A stretch of DNA of 64,000 nucleotides from Ruminococcus sp. (GCF_016283395.1 NZ_JAEEMU010000038.1:1-64000), one strand, 5' to 3'; positions 34,105 to 42,210 are shown, counted from the first letter of the stretch. The notes: generated by a model not told the origin, from the sequence alone. Numbers and translations are program-made.

Positions 34105-36033
34105 ATGAAAAAAACTCTGGCTTTTATATTAGCTATTTCCTGTATTGCTTCTACATTCTCTGCTTGTACAGATGAAGCAAAAACAAATGATAATCAAGTA
34201 ACTGATGTGGTAACACTTCCAACTATAGCTCCAACTTTAAATACAACAGCATTAACTTCATCTGTTGTATCTTCAACAACTACAACAACCAACATCAAAA
34301 GAACAAGTACACAAACAAATTATAAAACAACTTCTGCTATTACCACAACTTCAATTACAACAACAACCGTATCAGAAGATTTAACAAGTGTTCAAGAAAA
34401 TTCTATCGCTTGGCTTAATTACCTTGCTATGATTTCTCAGGAAATTAATTCTTCTCAAAATAGCAAAATGTATTTGGAAGAAGCATATGCTGCTCTGATT
34501 AATAACACTAATCCAGCAAATGTTAATGAGCTAACAGAAAGTCACCTCGTTAGTCTGTTGGATATTATCGAAAAATATCGAATGATTGCTATAAAACGTG
34601 ATCGATTAAAGTATATTTATGAGCAGAATAAGGCTAAAGCTTTGAGAGCAGCTATTCCAAATCCTATTGGTCTATTAAGTGCAACAGAGTCAATTGATCC
34701 TGTCAAATTAATCGCGTCAGGAATATATATGGCAGTTGACTCATTCAGCAGTTATTCATCATATAAAAACGAAGTAAATCAAGAATACCTAAAGGACGGG
34801 TGGGAACTCGATGATGAAGCAGCTGAAAATCTTCACGACAGTCGCAAAAGAGCTTTTACATATATGATAGACATTGTTCGTCAAGATGATCTTCCTGGTG
34901 ATCTTGCTCTGAACGAAAGTGCTATTGAAAAGTTTGTCGATTGTAAGAACAATACCAATGTTAATCAGCAAATACAGTTTCTCGAAGCAAACGAGAATAC
35001 ATATCATGCATTTGGAAGCTATTGGCTTTTATTATCCGAATGCTACTATAATAATCAGCAGTATCAAAAGTGTTTAGACTGCATTACAGAATATGAAAAT
35101 TTACATTCTGATATTTTCAGAAAAGATTATAGCCTTGCTAAGACGCTTCCCCTTGCTGTAGCAGCTGCTTCACAAGTTCAAACAGAGGATAAATATGTTA
35201 AAACGGCTGAAAAATATCTGGAAATGATTACAGATAATACTGAAAGCGATGAATGGGATTTAAGGTATTTTGCGGCGGAAATGTATGTTGACCTTTATAC
35301 CAAAACGCAGAAAAAAGAATACCTTCAATCTGCATATGATATATCGTTAAATAATGTCAATTACCTCACTGCAAAGCAGAAAGAGATAAACAGCACATAT
35401 ATTGCTTCTGTCAAGAAGGTTTCCATTCCTAAAACAGCTTCTAAAAAAGAAAAGAAAAAAATCGAAGCATATAACGACGCCTTAGAAGATAAAAGAGAAA
35501 CGGAATTACCGGAAACATACGAACCTCTCGCCATAAACTGTGAACTACTTTTTGCTGTTGCTGATAAGCTTAAAATATCACAAGCAGAAAAAGATCACAT
35601 TGAAGGAATTTTGTCTGATGGTGATAATTCGATATTCTTGACTAAGCCTATACGGAACATTTTCACTTTCAATCCTACTAATATGTTTTTCTCCTCAGAA
35701 TATGATAAAGATGAGCTTACTCTGCCTGTTTCGTGTGTATCACAAGGTGCAAAAATAAAAGTTACAGTTACAAGTGGAGATAAATCCGTTGTATACGAAG
35801 ATTGGAAAATTGATGAAGTTGAACGTCCTAAAAAAGACTTTTCTTCATTCAAGGTAGTTTATACCAGCAAGAAAGCTGGGGATTGTAAATGGCATAAGGA
35901 TAGCCAGGTCAAAGTAGAGATATTCAATGGGGAGTATTCTGATAGTGTTCCTGTTGTCATTAATTTTAAAGTAAGTAAATATAAGCATAGGAAAGTAGTT
36001 TGGGATACTGTCGAATTTGAACAGGTGGTTTGA
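34105..36033 (+). CDS. lipoprotein with Thr-rich linker and TPR-like repeats
   Basis: A 642-aa protein. The N-terminus ends in the lipobox STFSAC (Cys24). A Thr/Ser-rich tether follows to ~residue 92, then a helical region (~105-460) with TPR-like spacing (ESYWLLLSECYYNNQQYQKCLDCITEYE type), and a C-terminal beta-sandwich-like part (~520-642). GGAGGG lies before the ATG. It is followed with almost no gap by another secreted-protein gene. It is likely a surface protein; the function is unknown. Confidence 0.6.
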   Translation: MKKTLAFILAISCIASTFSACTDEAKTNDNQVTDVVTLPTIAPTLNTTALTSSVVSSTTTTTNIKRTSTQTNYKTTSAITTTSITTTTVSEDLTSVQENSIAWLNYLAMISQEINSSQNSKMYLEEAYAALINNTNPANVNELTESHLVSLLDIIEKYRMIAIKRDRLKYIYEQNKAKALRAAIPNPIGLLSATESIDPVKLIASGIYMAVDSFSSYSSYKNEVNQEYLKDGWELDDEAAENLHDSRKRAFTYMIDIVRQDDLPGDLALNESAIEKFVDCKNNTNVNQQIQFLEANENTYHAFGSYWLLLSECYYNNQQYQKCLDCITEYENLHSDIFRKDYSLAKTLPLAVAAASQVQTEDKYVKTAEKYLEMITDNTESDEWDLRYFAAEMYVDLYTKTQKKEYLQSAYDISLNNVNYLTAKQKEINSTYIASVKKVSIPKTASKKEKKKIEAYNDALEDKRETELPETYEPLAINCELLFAVADKLKISQAEKDHIEGILSDGDNSIFLTKPIRNIFTFNPTNMFFSSEYDKDELTLPVSCVSQGAKIKVTVTSGDKSVVYEDWKIDEVERPKKDFSSFKVVYTSKKAGDCKWHKDSQVKVEIFNGEYSDSVPVVINFKVSKYKHRKVVWDTVEFEQVV

Positions 36034-36038
36034 TAGTT

Positions 36039-36872
36039 ATGAAATATGTAAAACGAATTCTTGTGTTATTTCTTACTGCTGTTATGTGTTTCGCTATTTC
36101 CTCTCCAGCATATGCGTTTAATCGAGAAGAACATGATAAATATATGCTGAAAGTTCTTTTCTATTCTTTTAAGGAAGTTGATAATGACGTAAGTATAAAA
36201 GACGAAATAGAAGCTCTTGAATGTGCTTCTTACTTAACAATTGATCAGTATAATGGAAATGGAGAGAAAGATCTATCATATCTACAACAATATAAAGTCA
36301 AAAATCTTCCTTCTTCAATAAGTCAAATAGATTATACTTCTGGAGCATATCACCGACGAGCCACACACAGAGGATGGGACGGAGAAACAACAGGAGTCTA
36401 CAATACAACTGATCGTGAACGATGGACTATTCGAAAAAAAATCCTGATAAATACAGCAGATAAAATATTTGATTTCAAAGGTAATACTACCAAAAGAGAT
36501 AGTTTTTGTGCATTGATATACTACACGCATATTTTAGGAGACAGATTATCAGATACCAAATATTATCAAAACAATGATATAATCGAACTTGGCGGTAGAA
36601 CAGACAATCAAGATATTACTCATGAATTAATACACCATATTTCCATTTTGTTTTCAGATCAAAATCACACGTTCAAATTCAATCATGTAATTACAAAACT
36701 TGATCTCATTAATAGTCGAATATCCACGCTTTTGAAGCGTAACAATGGCAGTATATCCAATGAAGACTTTGCCGAGTACAAAGGTTACGCCAAAGACATA
36801 ATGGATGTTTTGATGTATAATATTCCTGAAATGCTCAAAAGCGAGGACTTCTTTAGGAACGTATTCTATTAA
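36039..36872 (+). CDS. secreted protein of unknown function, His-rich
   Basis: A 277-aa protein with a clear signal peptide (MKYVKRILVLFLTAVMCFAISSPAYA cut after AYA). The mature part has NREEHDKYM, YHRRATHRGWDG, YYTHILGDRLSD and ITHELIHHI, a set of His/Asp positions reminiscent of zinc-dependent phospholipase C / S1-P1-nuclease-like helical folds; this is tentative. The ATG lies 5 bp after the lipoprotein stop, with GGTGG as ribosome site, so the genes are coupled. Confidence 0.5.
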   Translation: MKYVKRILVLFLTAVMCFAISSPAYAFNREEHDKYMLKVLFYSFKEVDNDVSIKDEIEALECASYLTIDQYNGNGEKDLSYLQQYKVKNLPSSISQIDYTSGAYHRRATHRGWDGETTGVYNTTDRERWTIRKKILINTADKIFDFKGNTTKRDSFCALIYYTHILGDRLSDTKYYQNNDIIELGGRTDNQDITHELIHHISILFSDQNHTFKFNHVITKLDLINSRISTLLKRNNGSISNEDFAEYKGYAKDIMDVLMYNIPEMLKSEDFFRNVFY

Positions 36873-36907
36873 ATGAAAAACGAAGTTTTTAAAAATCAAT
36901 TATAATG

Positions 36908-37004
36908 AAAGAAGAAGTAATGTCAATGGAAGAATTCATGAAGAAGAAACAAGTTTATTATTATGAAAGCTCCCTACATAAGGGAGCTTTTCTTTTGAAT
37001 GCTG
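36908..37004 (+). pseudogene. 3' tail of a dockerin gene with its terminator
   Basis: A near copy of the end of the 21140 gene (codons for EEVMSMEEFMKKK) and its terminator (GAAAGCTCCCT ... AGGGAGCTTTTC), without the rest of the gene. It ends 3 bp before site copy 5. It looks like the remnant of a dockerin gene whose body was lost or replaced. Confidence 0.75.
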
Positions 37005-37007
37005 CTC

Positions 37008-37025
37008 ATTGATACAAGTATCAAC
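37008..37025 (+). repeat. 18-bp recombination-like site, copy 5 (variant)
   Basis: ATTGATACAAGTATCAAC. The CAAG version makes the 8-bp inner arms TTGATAC/GTATCAA symmetric around AA. The first base is A instead of G. Confidence 0.75.
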
Positions 37026-37044
37026 GCTTTTTACTTTCTGTTCA

Positions 37045-37073
37045 TTGACTTTCACAAAAAAATGTGATACCAT
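37045..37073 (+). promoter_or_regulatory. promoter with CACA/TGTG repeat in the spacer
   Basis: TTGACT, 17-bp spacer containing CACAAAAAAATGTG, TACCAT (37068-37073). Confidence 0.5.
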
Positions 37074-37125
37074 AAATAAAAAAGAACGAATTATAGGCTT
37101 TTTTCTTTTCAAAGGAGATATTATT

Positions 37126-38208
37126 ATGGAAGAAATCAAATGCCCTTATTGTGGTAATGTTCAGGTAAATAAATCTGACAAAGGGAAATATGTTTATCAT
37201 TGTCCTTTTTGTAATGGCGATTTTGACTTGGAAAGTCATTTATCTATAGAAAACAATAACAAAGACAGGTATTTAAAAGCCGCGTATACACATATTCAAA
37301 ACAGCAATTTAGGATATGCATTAGAAATGCTTAATCGACTTGAATTAGAATATCCATTTGACAAAGAAGTACAAGCTTTGAGAGTTATGTATAACACTGC
37401 CCTTGAAAAAGAGCAGCAACGAATACAAGCTGAAAATGAAGTGCAAGCGTATTTAGCCAGAAAAGAAGCGGTTATAAATCAAATATCAGCTCTTGAAAAA
37501 GATGATAATTTTTGGTCATCAGACAACGGAACAATTGATAAAAGCAAGTTAATCTCAGCTTTTAATCTTTTAGACAAAGCGGAAGAATATGAACTTGAAT
37601 GCCCGTCGTTCAGAGCAAAAATGTGGAGCCTTTATAATGATACTAAAAACGGGCGACGTAGGCTTCCAAATACAGAATTTAGCGATGTGCATAGATTTTA
37701 TAACTTGTTTTGTAGGATAACTGATATTTGGGATTTGCAAATAGAGCATTCTCAAACTAAAAAAGAGTTAAAAGCAGCACAGAAAGAGTGGTCTAACAAA
37801 ATAACAAAAAGTGTTAATGCCGCTCTATTTGGTGGAATAGCAATATTAATCATATCAATTGTAAACATTATTTTTACAATAAAATCTCCAAATTATACTT
37901 CTGACAAATTAAGTCCATATATCATTATTGGAAGTATTGGCTTATTAATAATTTTATGTGTTATACTGTATACGATTATTTATAATTCAAAAAGCAATTT
38001 TTGGAGTATCTTCATGTTCAGTAGAAAAAAGCAGAAGGAGTTCGAGGATGAGTTTTTAAATGATTTATCCGAGATAGAAGAAGAAATAAATGAAAATAAA
38101 AATTCGTCCGAGAACTTAAGAAGTGAATATGGTCGATTGACTTTTGATAAGACGATAATATGGATGAGAGAACATAAAGACTTATTAAATAATAGCAACG
38201 ATGAATAG
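37126..38208 (+). CDS. zinc-ribbon, coiled-coil membrane protein
   Basis: A 360-aa protein. The N-terminal zinc ribbon CPYCGN ... YHCPFCNGDF is followed by a helical TPR/coiled-coil part (~45-225), two transmembrane segments (~235-255 and ~270-295) and a charged coiled-coil tail. AAAGGAG lies 8 bp before the ATG. It is possibly a membrane-bound sensor or effector; there is no enzymatic motif. It forms a two-gene block with the next gene between site copies 5 and 6. Confidence 0.6.
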   Translation: MEEIKCPYCGNVQVNKSDKGKYVYHCPFCNGDFDLESHLSIENNNKDRYLKAAYTHIQNSNLGYALEMLNRLELEYPFDKEVQALRVMYNTALEKEQQRIQAENEVQAYLARKEAVINQISALEKDDNFWSSDNGTIDKSKLISAFNLLDKAEEYELECPSFRAKMWSLYNDTKNGRRRLPNTEFSDVHRFYNLFCRITDIWDLQIEHSQTKKELKAAQKEWSNKITKSVNAALFGGIAILIISIVNIIFTIKSPNYTSDKLSPYIIIGSIGLLIILCVILYTIIYNSKSNFWSIFMFSRKKQKEFEDEFLNDLSEIEEEINENKNSSENLRSEYGRLTFDKTIIWMREHKDLLNNSNDE

Positions 38209-38242
38209 AAATGCTTTATAAATGACCGTAAGGAGTGATTAT

Positions 38243-38845
38243 ATGAGCTTTATAGACGAATGTAAAAAAATACTTGAAAGTAAAGAAAAAAGTAAGCATA
38301 AACAATCGGGCGAATTACTTTTTAAGCAAATAGAAGATGTAAAAAAAACCGCAACAAACATACGCGATAAAATTAAGCAGCTTTATAAAAGAGAGGAATA
38401 TGTCGTAAATAGTGAAGGAGAGAAAGTTGTGCATTTTTTTGAGCCTTTTCCAAACTTAGGGTTAGCACAAGGAAAAAAACTGCTTATAAATAAAGAAGAC
38501 TTCACTTACAAGCAGATCGTTGAAATAACCGATAACGAAGCCTTTTTAATGGAAGAACTAAAAAAATTACTATGTAATGATAACATTATTGTTAATGGTC
38601 CGTATATTATTCATTCTTTTCAGTATTATCTAATGGATCAATACACTGATTGGAATGATCGGTATTTCATACCTATTATCACAAGTGCCCAAATAAGGAA
38701 TAAACCTAAGTCGTGGAAGAAAAGAGGATCTACTAATTATCTTGGCTTTCATGATTGGGAGCCTAAAGCTGGAAGTTTTAAAAATCAAACATACGAGTCG
38801 TCAGTTTATCTAATCGCAGTTGAAATTACAATGACTCTCAAATAA
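38243..38845 (+). CDS. hypothetical 200-aa protein
   Basis: A soluble protein with a Lys-rich helical start (ECKKILESKEKSKHKQSGELLFKQIEDVKKTATNIRD) and a mixed C-terminal domain (HSFQYYLMDQYTDWNDRYFIPIIT). AAGGAG lies 8 bp before the chosen ATG. It is the second gene of its block; the family is not recognised. Confidence 0.5.
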   Translation: MSFIDECKKILESKEKSKHKQSGELLFKQIEDVKKTATNIRDKIKQLYKREEYVVNSEGEKVVHFFEPFPNLGLAQGKKLLINKEDFTYKQIVEITDNEAFLMEELKKLLCNDNIIVNGPYIIHSFQYYLMDQYTDWNDRYFIPIITSAQIRNKPKSWKKRGSTNYLGFHDWEPKAGSFKNQTYESSVYLIAVEITMTLK

Positions 38846-38871
38846 AGGCGAAAACAGCGTTTTGTTTACTC

Positions 38872-38889
38872 GTTGATACAAATATCAAC
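38872..38889 (+). repeat. 18-bp recombination-like site, copy 6
   Basis: GTTGATACAAATATCAAC, 14 bp before the ATG of the second 63-aa paralogue. Confidence 0.8.
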
Positions 38890-38903
38890 GAATGGGTGAT
38901 ATT

Positions 38904-39095
38904 ATGAAAAGTAAATATAATTCAGGCGATGTTGTATATATAGTCGAAAACGGACACTTCATAAGAGAGTGTGTAGTTATAAGATATAGCGGTGGACTAT
39001 ACATGATCCGCTTCACTGACAGCAATGGAGCTATTAAGCTCAGAGAAAGCAGACTTTTTTCTTCAAAAGAGGAAGCAAAAAAGAGTATTCGTTGA
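38904..39095 (+). CDS. 63-aa SH3/KOW-like protein, copy 2
   Basis: A paralogue of the gene at 33660: GDVVYIVENGHFIRECVVIRYSGGLYMIRF and the same GAIKLRESRLFSSKEEAKKSIR tail. GGGTG lies before the ATG. It is the only gene between site copies 6 and 7, a 240-bp block that is the clearest single-gene cassette in the region. Its stop codon is inside a GTTGATA half-site. Confidence 0.65.
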   Translation: MKSKYNSGDVVYIVENGHFIRECVVIRYSGGLYMIRFTDSNGAIKLRESRLFSSKEEAKKSIR

Positions 39096-39129
39096 TATGA
39101 CAAGAAATAAAGTGTACGTAATTGATTAC

Positions 39130-39147
39130 GTTGATACAAGTATCAAC
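39130..39147 (+). repeat. 18-bp recombination-like site, copy 7
   Basis: GTTGATACAAGTATCAAC: perfect 8-bp arms GTTGATAC/GTATCAAC around a central AA. Confidence 0.85.
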
Positions 39148-39176
39148 CAACAATAAAAGTGTAAAGGAGTGTTTTT

Positions 39177-39398
39177 ATGGAATTCATCAGCATTAGTTCA
39201 AATGGTGTAGGATATTACATCAATCCAGCTCAAATAGTATATCTGTCAACAAAGCCTAATGCAGAAGGTCTGTACGACATTGTATTCTCAGGCGGCGAAA
39301 AACTTCCATTAGAGTGGGAAGCGATGTTTGAACTTGGTTTAGCGATCCACAATGCCAATAAAAGCACTTCTCATGAAGCCACAACGCTTTCTCGTTGA
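39177..39398 (+). CDS. hypothetical 73-aa protein
   Basis: A small protein, MEFISISSNGVGYYINPAQIVYLS ... GGEKLPLEWEAMFELGLAIHNA, with a beta-hairpin-like start and a C-terminal helix. AAAGGAG lies before the ATG. It is the only gene between site copies 7 and 8; its stop TGA lies inside copy 8. Confidence 0.55.
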   Translation: MEFISISSNGVGYYINPAQIVYLSTKPNAEGLYDIVFSGGEKLPLEWEAMFELGLAIHNANKSTSHEATTLSR

Positions 39399-39411
39399 TA
39401 CAAATATCAAC
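39394..39411 (+). repeat. 18-bp recombination-like site, copy 8
   Basis: GTTGATACAAATATCAAC. The TGA stop of the preceding gene is bases 3-5 of the site. Confidence 0.8.
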
Positions 39412-39460
39412 GTTTATTTAGTCAGTATTAATGACAGTGTTGATTTTGGAGGTGTATATA

Positions 39461-40087
39461 ATGAAAAGCAAGAAGAAAACGGTAATGTTTGTTATAAGTA
39501 TGATATGGCTTATCTTTTCGGTTATTGTAAGTATTTTGCTATTTACTAAATACACACATTTCTATGTGTTTGGTCTACTGATTAGGGAATTAGCGTTTGT
39601 TGGTATCTCTGGAATTATATTTTTTGTTCTTCTCTTTTTTGGCTGCCAAAGTACCTACTATTCTCAATCAAGATATATTGTTATATTTGTCGGAGTCCTT
39701 TGGATTGCTTTGAGTTCAATATTATGCTGGAACAGCATGAAAGAAACATTTACCGAACACAGAAACACCAAGCGATATACCATAACACTGTCTGACGGTA
39801 ATAAACTTCTCTTTTATGAGCAGATAGGCGAGAATAAGAATATGTTTTCTTATGTTGATGTTTATCGAAAAGATTTGTTCCTTATTCGTGAGCTTGGAGG
39901 ATTTGGAAGCCAATATATCAATAAAGATACTGATACTCCAAATTACTCGTATAATGAGGATACAAAGGAAATCACGTTCTATGGCACATACAAATATTCC
40001 GATGAGCTTCATGAACAATTCCCCGATCTGGAGGACAGAGAAGATACTTTTGTACTTAATGTAGTATCAACGGCAAACAATAATTGA
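39461..40087 (+). CDS. hypothetical membrane protein
   Basis: A 208-aa protein with three hydrophobic segments in the first ~105 residues (VISMIWLIFSVIVSILLF, ISGIIFFVLLFFG, VIFVGVLWIALSSILCW), then an external or cytoplasmic domain of ~100 residues rich in Asp/Glu/Tyr. GGAGG lies 8 bp before the ATG. No family is recognised. Confidence 0.5.
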   Translation: MKSKKKTVMFVISMIWLIFSVIVSILLFTKYTHFYVFGLLIRELAFVGISGIIFFVLLFFGCQSTYYSQSRYIVIFVGVLWIALSSILCWNSMKETFTEHRNTKRYTITLSDGNKLLFYEQIGENKNMFSYVDVYRKDLFLIRELGGFGSQYINKDTDTPNYSYNEDTKEITFYGTYKYSDELHEQFPDLEDREDTFVLNVVSTANNN

Positions 40088-40143
40088 TTTTTCTTTTCAA
40101 TCAAGACCGCAACTTTTGGGAATTTATTCATAATGAAATAAGA

Positions 40144-40177
40144 AATATCCCGACTTTCCTCTGAAAATCGGGATATT
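40144..40177. terminator. terminator
   Basis: Arms AATATCCCGA and TCGGGATATT followed by ATTTTTTTA. Confidence 0.8.
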
Positions 40178-40206
40178 ATTTTTTTATATAATAGCATATA
40201 AAGTGC

Positions 40207-40235
40207 TTGACATTCACAATTTGTTGTGTTATAAT
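40207..40235 (+). promoter_or_regulatory. promoter with CACAA/TTGTG repeat in the spacer
   Basis: TTGACA, 17-bp spacer containing CACAATTTGTTGTG, TATAAT (40230-40235). It has the best consensus of this promoter type in the window, yet no protein gene follows. Confidence 0.7.
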
Positions 40236-40241
40236 AAAAAC

Positions 40242-40434
40242 TGGTAATAAAAAAGCACCTCGCAGGGAGTATCAGAATTGGCGTTCTGACACTCCCCATA
40301 ATCAGAAAGATGATACGAACATCTAACTGACTTAGCAAGATGGCTATTTTGTGCATTTAATTATAGCACGTTTAATATAGCATTGTCAAGCCTTTCAGTG
40401 TATGTTTCGACTCATCTGCTGAAAGGTTTGTTTT
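40242..40434 (+). ncRNA. candidate structured small RNA
   Basis: A ~190-nt transcript is predicted from a strong promoter and a terminator (CCTTTCAG ... CTGAAAGG then TTTGTTTTT, 40391-40433). Near its 5' end is a long hairpin: GGGAGT-a-TCAGAA paired with TTCTGA-c-ACTCCC (40265-40296). A second hairpin, GTGC ... GCAC, lies in the middle. No plus-strand reading frame with a ribosome site is seen. The function is unknown; regulatory RNA or an RNA antitoxin are options. Confidence 0.5.
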
Positions 40435-40771
40435 TATGTTACCTCGACCAAGAGGAACTTGACAAGTGAATATTGAGATTTGAAGCGAATTTACCATGCT
40501 TTACTCTTATTTTCTTTCAAAGCTGAGATCAGTCAGCAATGAGGGAGAGTCGGAGAAATGTGCGATGACATGAGCCTGTTTAGTAGAACTAAATCAACTC
40601 TTTTGTTTGTAAGACAAGGCAGTACTCCTTCCCCGTTGATACAAATATCAACTTCAAAGGTATCATGAGCCATAAAGTATGAGTAAAGCGAATGCGTGAT
40701 GTGTAACAACGTGAACGCTCCTCGAATACAAACAACAGCTATCAAATCATTCTTAATAAATGTTCGCAGTA
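40435..40771. other. gene-free stretch containing site copy 9
   Basis: I see no convincing gene. It contains the last 18-bp site and short scattered repeats (for example ATGAGCC before and after the site). Confidence 0.4.
40635..40652 (+). repeat. 18-bp recombination-like site, copy 9
   Basis: GTTGATACAAATATCAAC. It is the last copy, with no gene directly downstream; it may be the end of the array. Confidence 0.8.
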
Positions 40772-40978
40772 AATAAGCTGTGCTCTTATGTGCAGCTTAT
40801 TCTGCTTACGATAAATAATAAGTGCTCTGAGCATAAGTTATGTGCTTTAAGCAGTTATTATTTACGAAAACATCACATCAAGCAATGCAAATCCAATTTA
40901 TTGCTTAATATGATGTAGAGTGCTATGCAAAAGTCACGGGTTTAAACTGCCATTTCCCAAAACAATTGCATAGCACTC
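40772..40978. repeat. four consecutive inverted repeats beside tRNA-fMet
   Basis: Hairpin 1: AATAAGCTG/CAGCTTATT (40772-40801). Hairpin 2: TAAATAATAA/TTATTATTTA (40812-40864). Hairpin 3: ACATCA..AAGCAAT/ATTGCTT..TGATGT (40870-40916). Hairpin 4: GAGTGCTATGCAA/TTGCATAGCACTC (40918-40978). They fill the whole stretch without overlap and lack T-runs. Confidence 0.6.
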
Positions 40979-40986
40979 CACAATTC

Positions 40987-41063
<77 letters not shown>

Positions 41064-41095
41064 ATATATTGTTTAGTGTCATCTGCGACTATATT

Positions 41096-41124
41096 ATTAT
41101 ATCACGATCGGAGGCTGATGTCAA
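41096..41124 (-). promoter_or_regulatory. promoter of tRNA-fMet
   Basis: Minus-strand TTGACA (41119-41124), 17-bp spacer, TATAAT (41096-41101). Confidence 0.75.
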
Positions 41125-41188
41125 CAGTATAATATATATTTTTTTGTTTTAACAATAAATGCTTATTTCTTGATAATGAAGCACTATC

Positions 41189-41686
41189 CTAAAACATGAT
41201 CTCCATTTCTATAGATTTCCAGTTTTCGCCGAAAACAGTAAACGTATCGTAATCCCCTGACGGGATAAAGCCAGCTGAAAGGTAGCATTTATAGGCAGCA
41301 GTATTATTTTCAAAAACACCTAATGTAAGCTTCCGAGCATTAAGGACTTCGGAAGCATATTTTTTTGCAAGTCCTACCATTTCGCAGCCAAAGCCCTTAC
41401 CGCGCGCGGACTTATCAAGTATAACAAAGCCAAGCCGAAGCACCGACTTATCATCACTTGGATATCTAAGGATAAAATGTCCGATGACAGAACCGTTTTC
41501 GTCTTCCGCAGTAAACGGAAAGAAACGTCCGCCCTTGCTATCCTCGGAGTACCGCTCAATGATATCATCGGCTATTATCGGGAAATGGTCATATCTGTCA
41601 GCACACCAAAGTCGGAACTCCCTTTCATCTGTAAACCAGCTTATGATATGTTCGGCATCAGAGTTGATAAAATCTCTTATCTTCAT
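41189..41686 (-). CDS. GNAT acetyltransferase (RimJ/L-like)
   Basis: A 165-aa protein. The sequence has VIGHFILRY, a RLGFVILDKSARGKGFGCEMV acetyl-CoA loop (R-G-K-G-F-G) and LGVFENNTAAYKCYLSAGF, the standard GNAT order. It acetylates an unknown amine. GAGGAG lies 7 bp before the ATG. It starts 11 bp after the stop of the upstream acetyltransferase gene, in one operon. Confidence 0.85.
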   Translation of the reverse strand: MKIRDFINSDAEHIISWFTDEREFRLWCADRYDHFPIIADDIIERYSEDSKGGRFFPFTAEDENGSVIGHFILRYPSDDKSVLRLGFVILDKSARGKGFGCEMVGLAKKYASEVLNARKLTLGVFENNTAAYKCYLSAGFIPSGDYDTFTVFGENWKSIEMEIMF

Positions 41687-41697
41687 CGTATTACTCC

Positions 41698-42132
41698 TCA
41701 CAGCCACTGAATAAAGGCGGTTTTATCGGAACTGTTATAGCCTGCTTTCTTATAGAAGTCAAGAGTCCCCTGCTGTTTTGAACCCGTCATAAGCATCATC
41801 TTATAACAATTGTGTTGCAAAGCAATTTCACGGGCATAGTCAAGGCAGGCTGTAGCCAGACCTTTTCTTCTGTATTTCTCGGAAGTGACTACATTTTCGA
41901 TAAAAGCATACGGACGCTGATCGTGTGTAAGGTTAGGGATAATTACACAAACACAAGAAGCTGCAATAACACCATCCTCGTCTGCAACGATGATATGGTG
42001 ATCGTCGTCATCGAATATCCTGTGCCAGACCGACAATACCCTGCCATTCTTTTCGGGGAACGGATTATCATGGAGCTCCATATAAAGCTTCATAAGCCCG
42101 TCAAAGTCATTCTCTGTTATTTCTCTTATCAT
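41698..42132 (-). CDS. GNAT acetyltransferase
   Basis: A 144-aa protein starting MIREITENDFDGLMKLYMELHDNPFPE. The acetyl-CoA loop is EKYRRKGLATACLDYAREIA, followed by KMMLMTGSKQQGTLDFYKKAGY. AAGGAGG lies before the ATG at 42132; the open frame upstream has no ribosome site. The substrate is unknown. Confidence 0.85.
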   Translation of the reverse strand: MIREITENDFDGLMKLYMELHDNPFPEKNGRVLSVWHRIFDDDDHHIIVADEDGVIAASCVCVIIPNLTHDQRPYAFIENVVTSEKYRRKGLATACLDYAREIALQHNCYKMMLMTGSKQQGTLDFYKKAGYNSSDKTAFIQWL

Positions 42133-42210
42133 AGCAAACACCTCCTTGTTACAGTATATCATACAGTGTAAAAAATAGCAATAACTGCCGCACAAAAGTA
42201 TAATAAAAAA

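Noticed and set aside
17326..40652. The 18-bp sites as classic integron attC sites
   Set aside because: The arms do not fit the RYYYAAC/GTTRRRY core, and no tyrosine integrase is encoded here; the recombinase is of the serine type.
17326..40652. The 18-bp sites simply as a repressor operator
   Set aside because: Distance to the next gene start varies from 14 to about 200 bp, some sites lie after stop codons or inside a gene end, and they are not fixed relative to -10 boxes. Not fully excluded for the recombinase gene.
40009..40745. Minus-strand open frames in the region before tRNA-fMet
   Set aside because: There is no ribosome site or recognisable protein pattern; they overlap a terminator, promoter or site copy.
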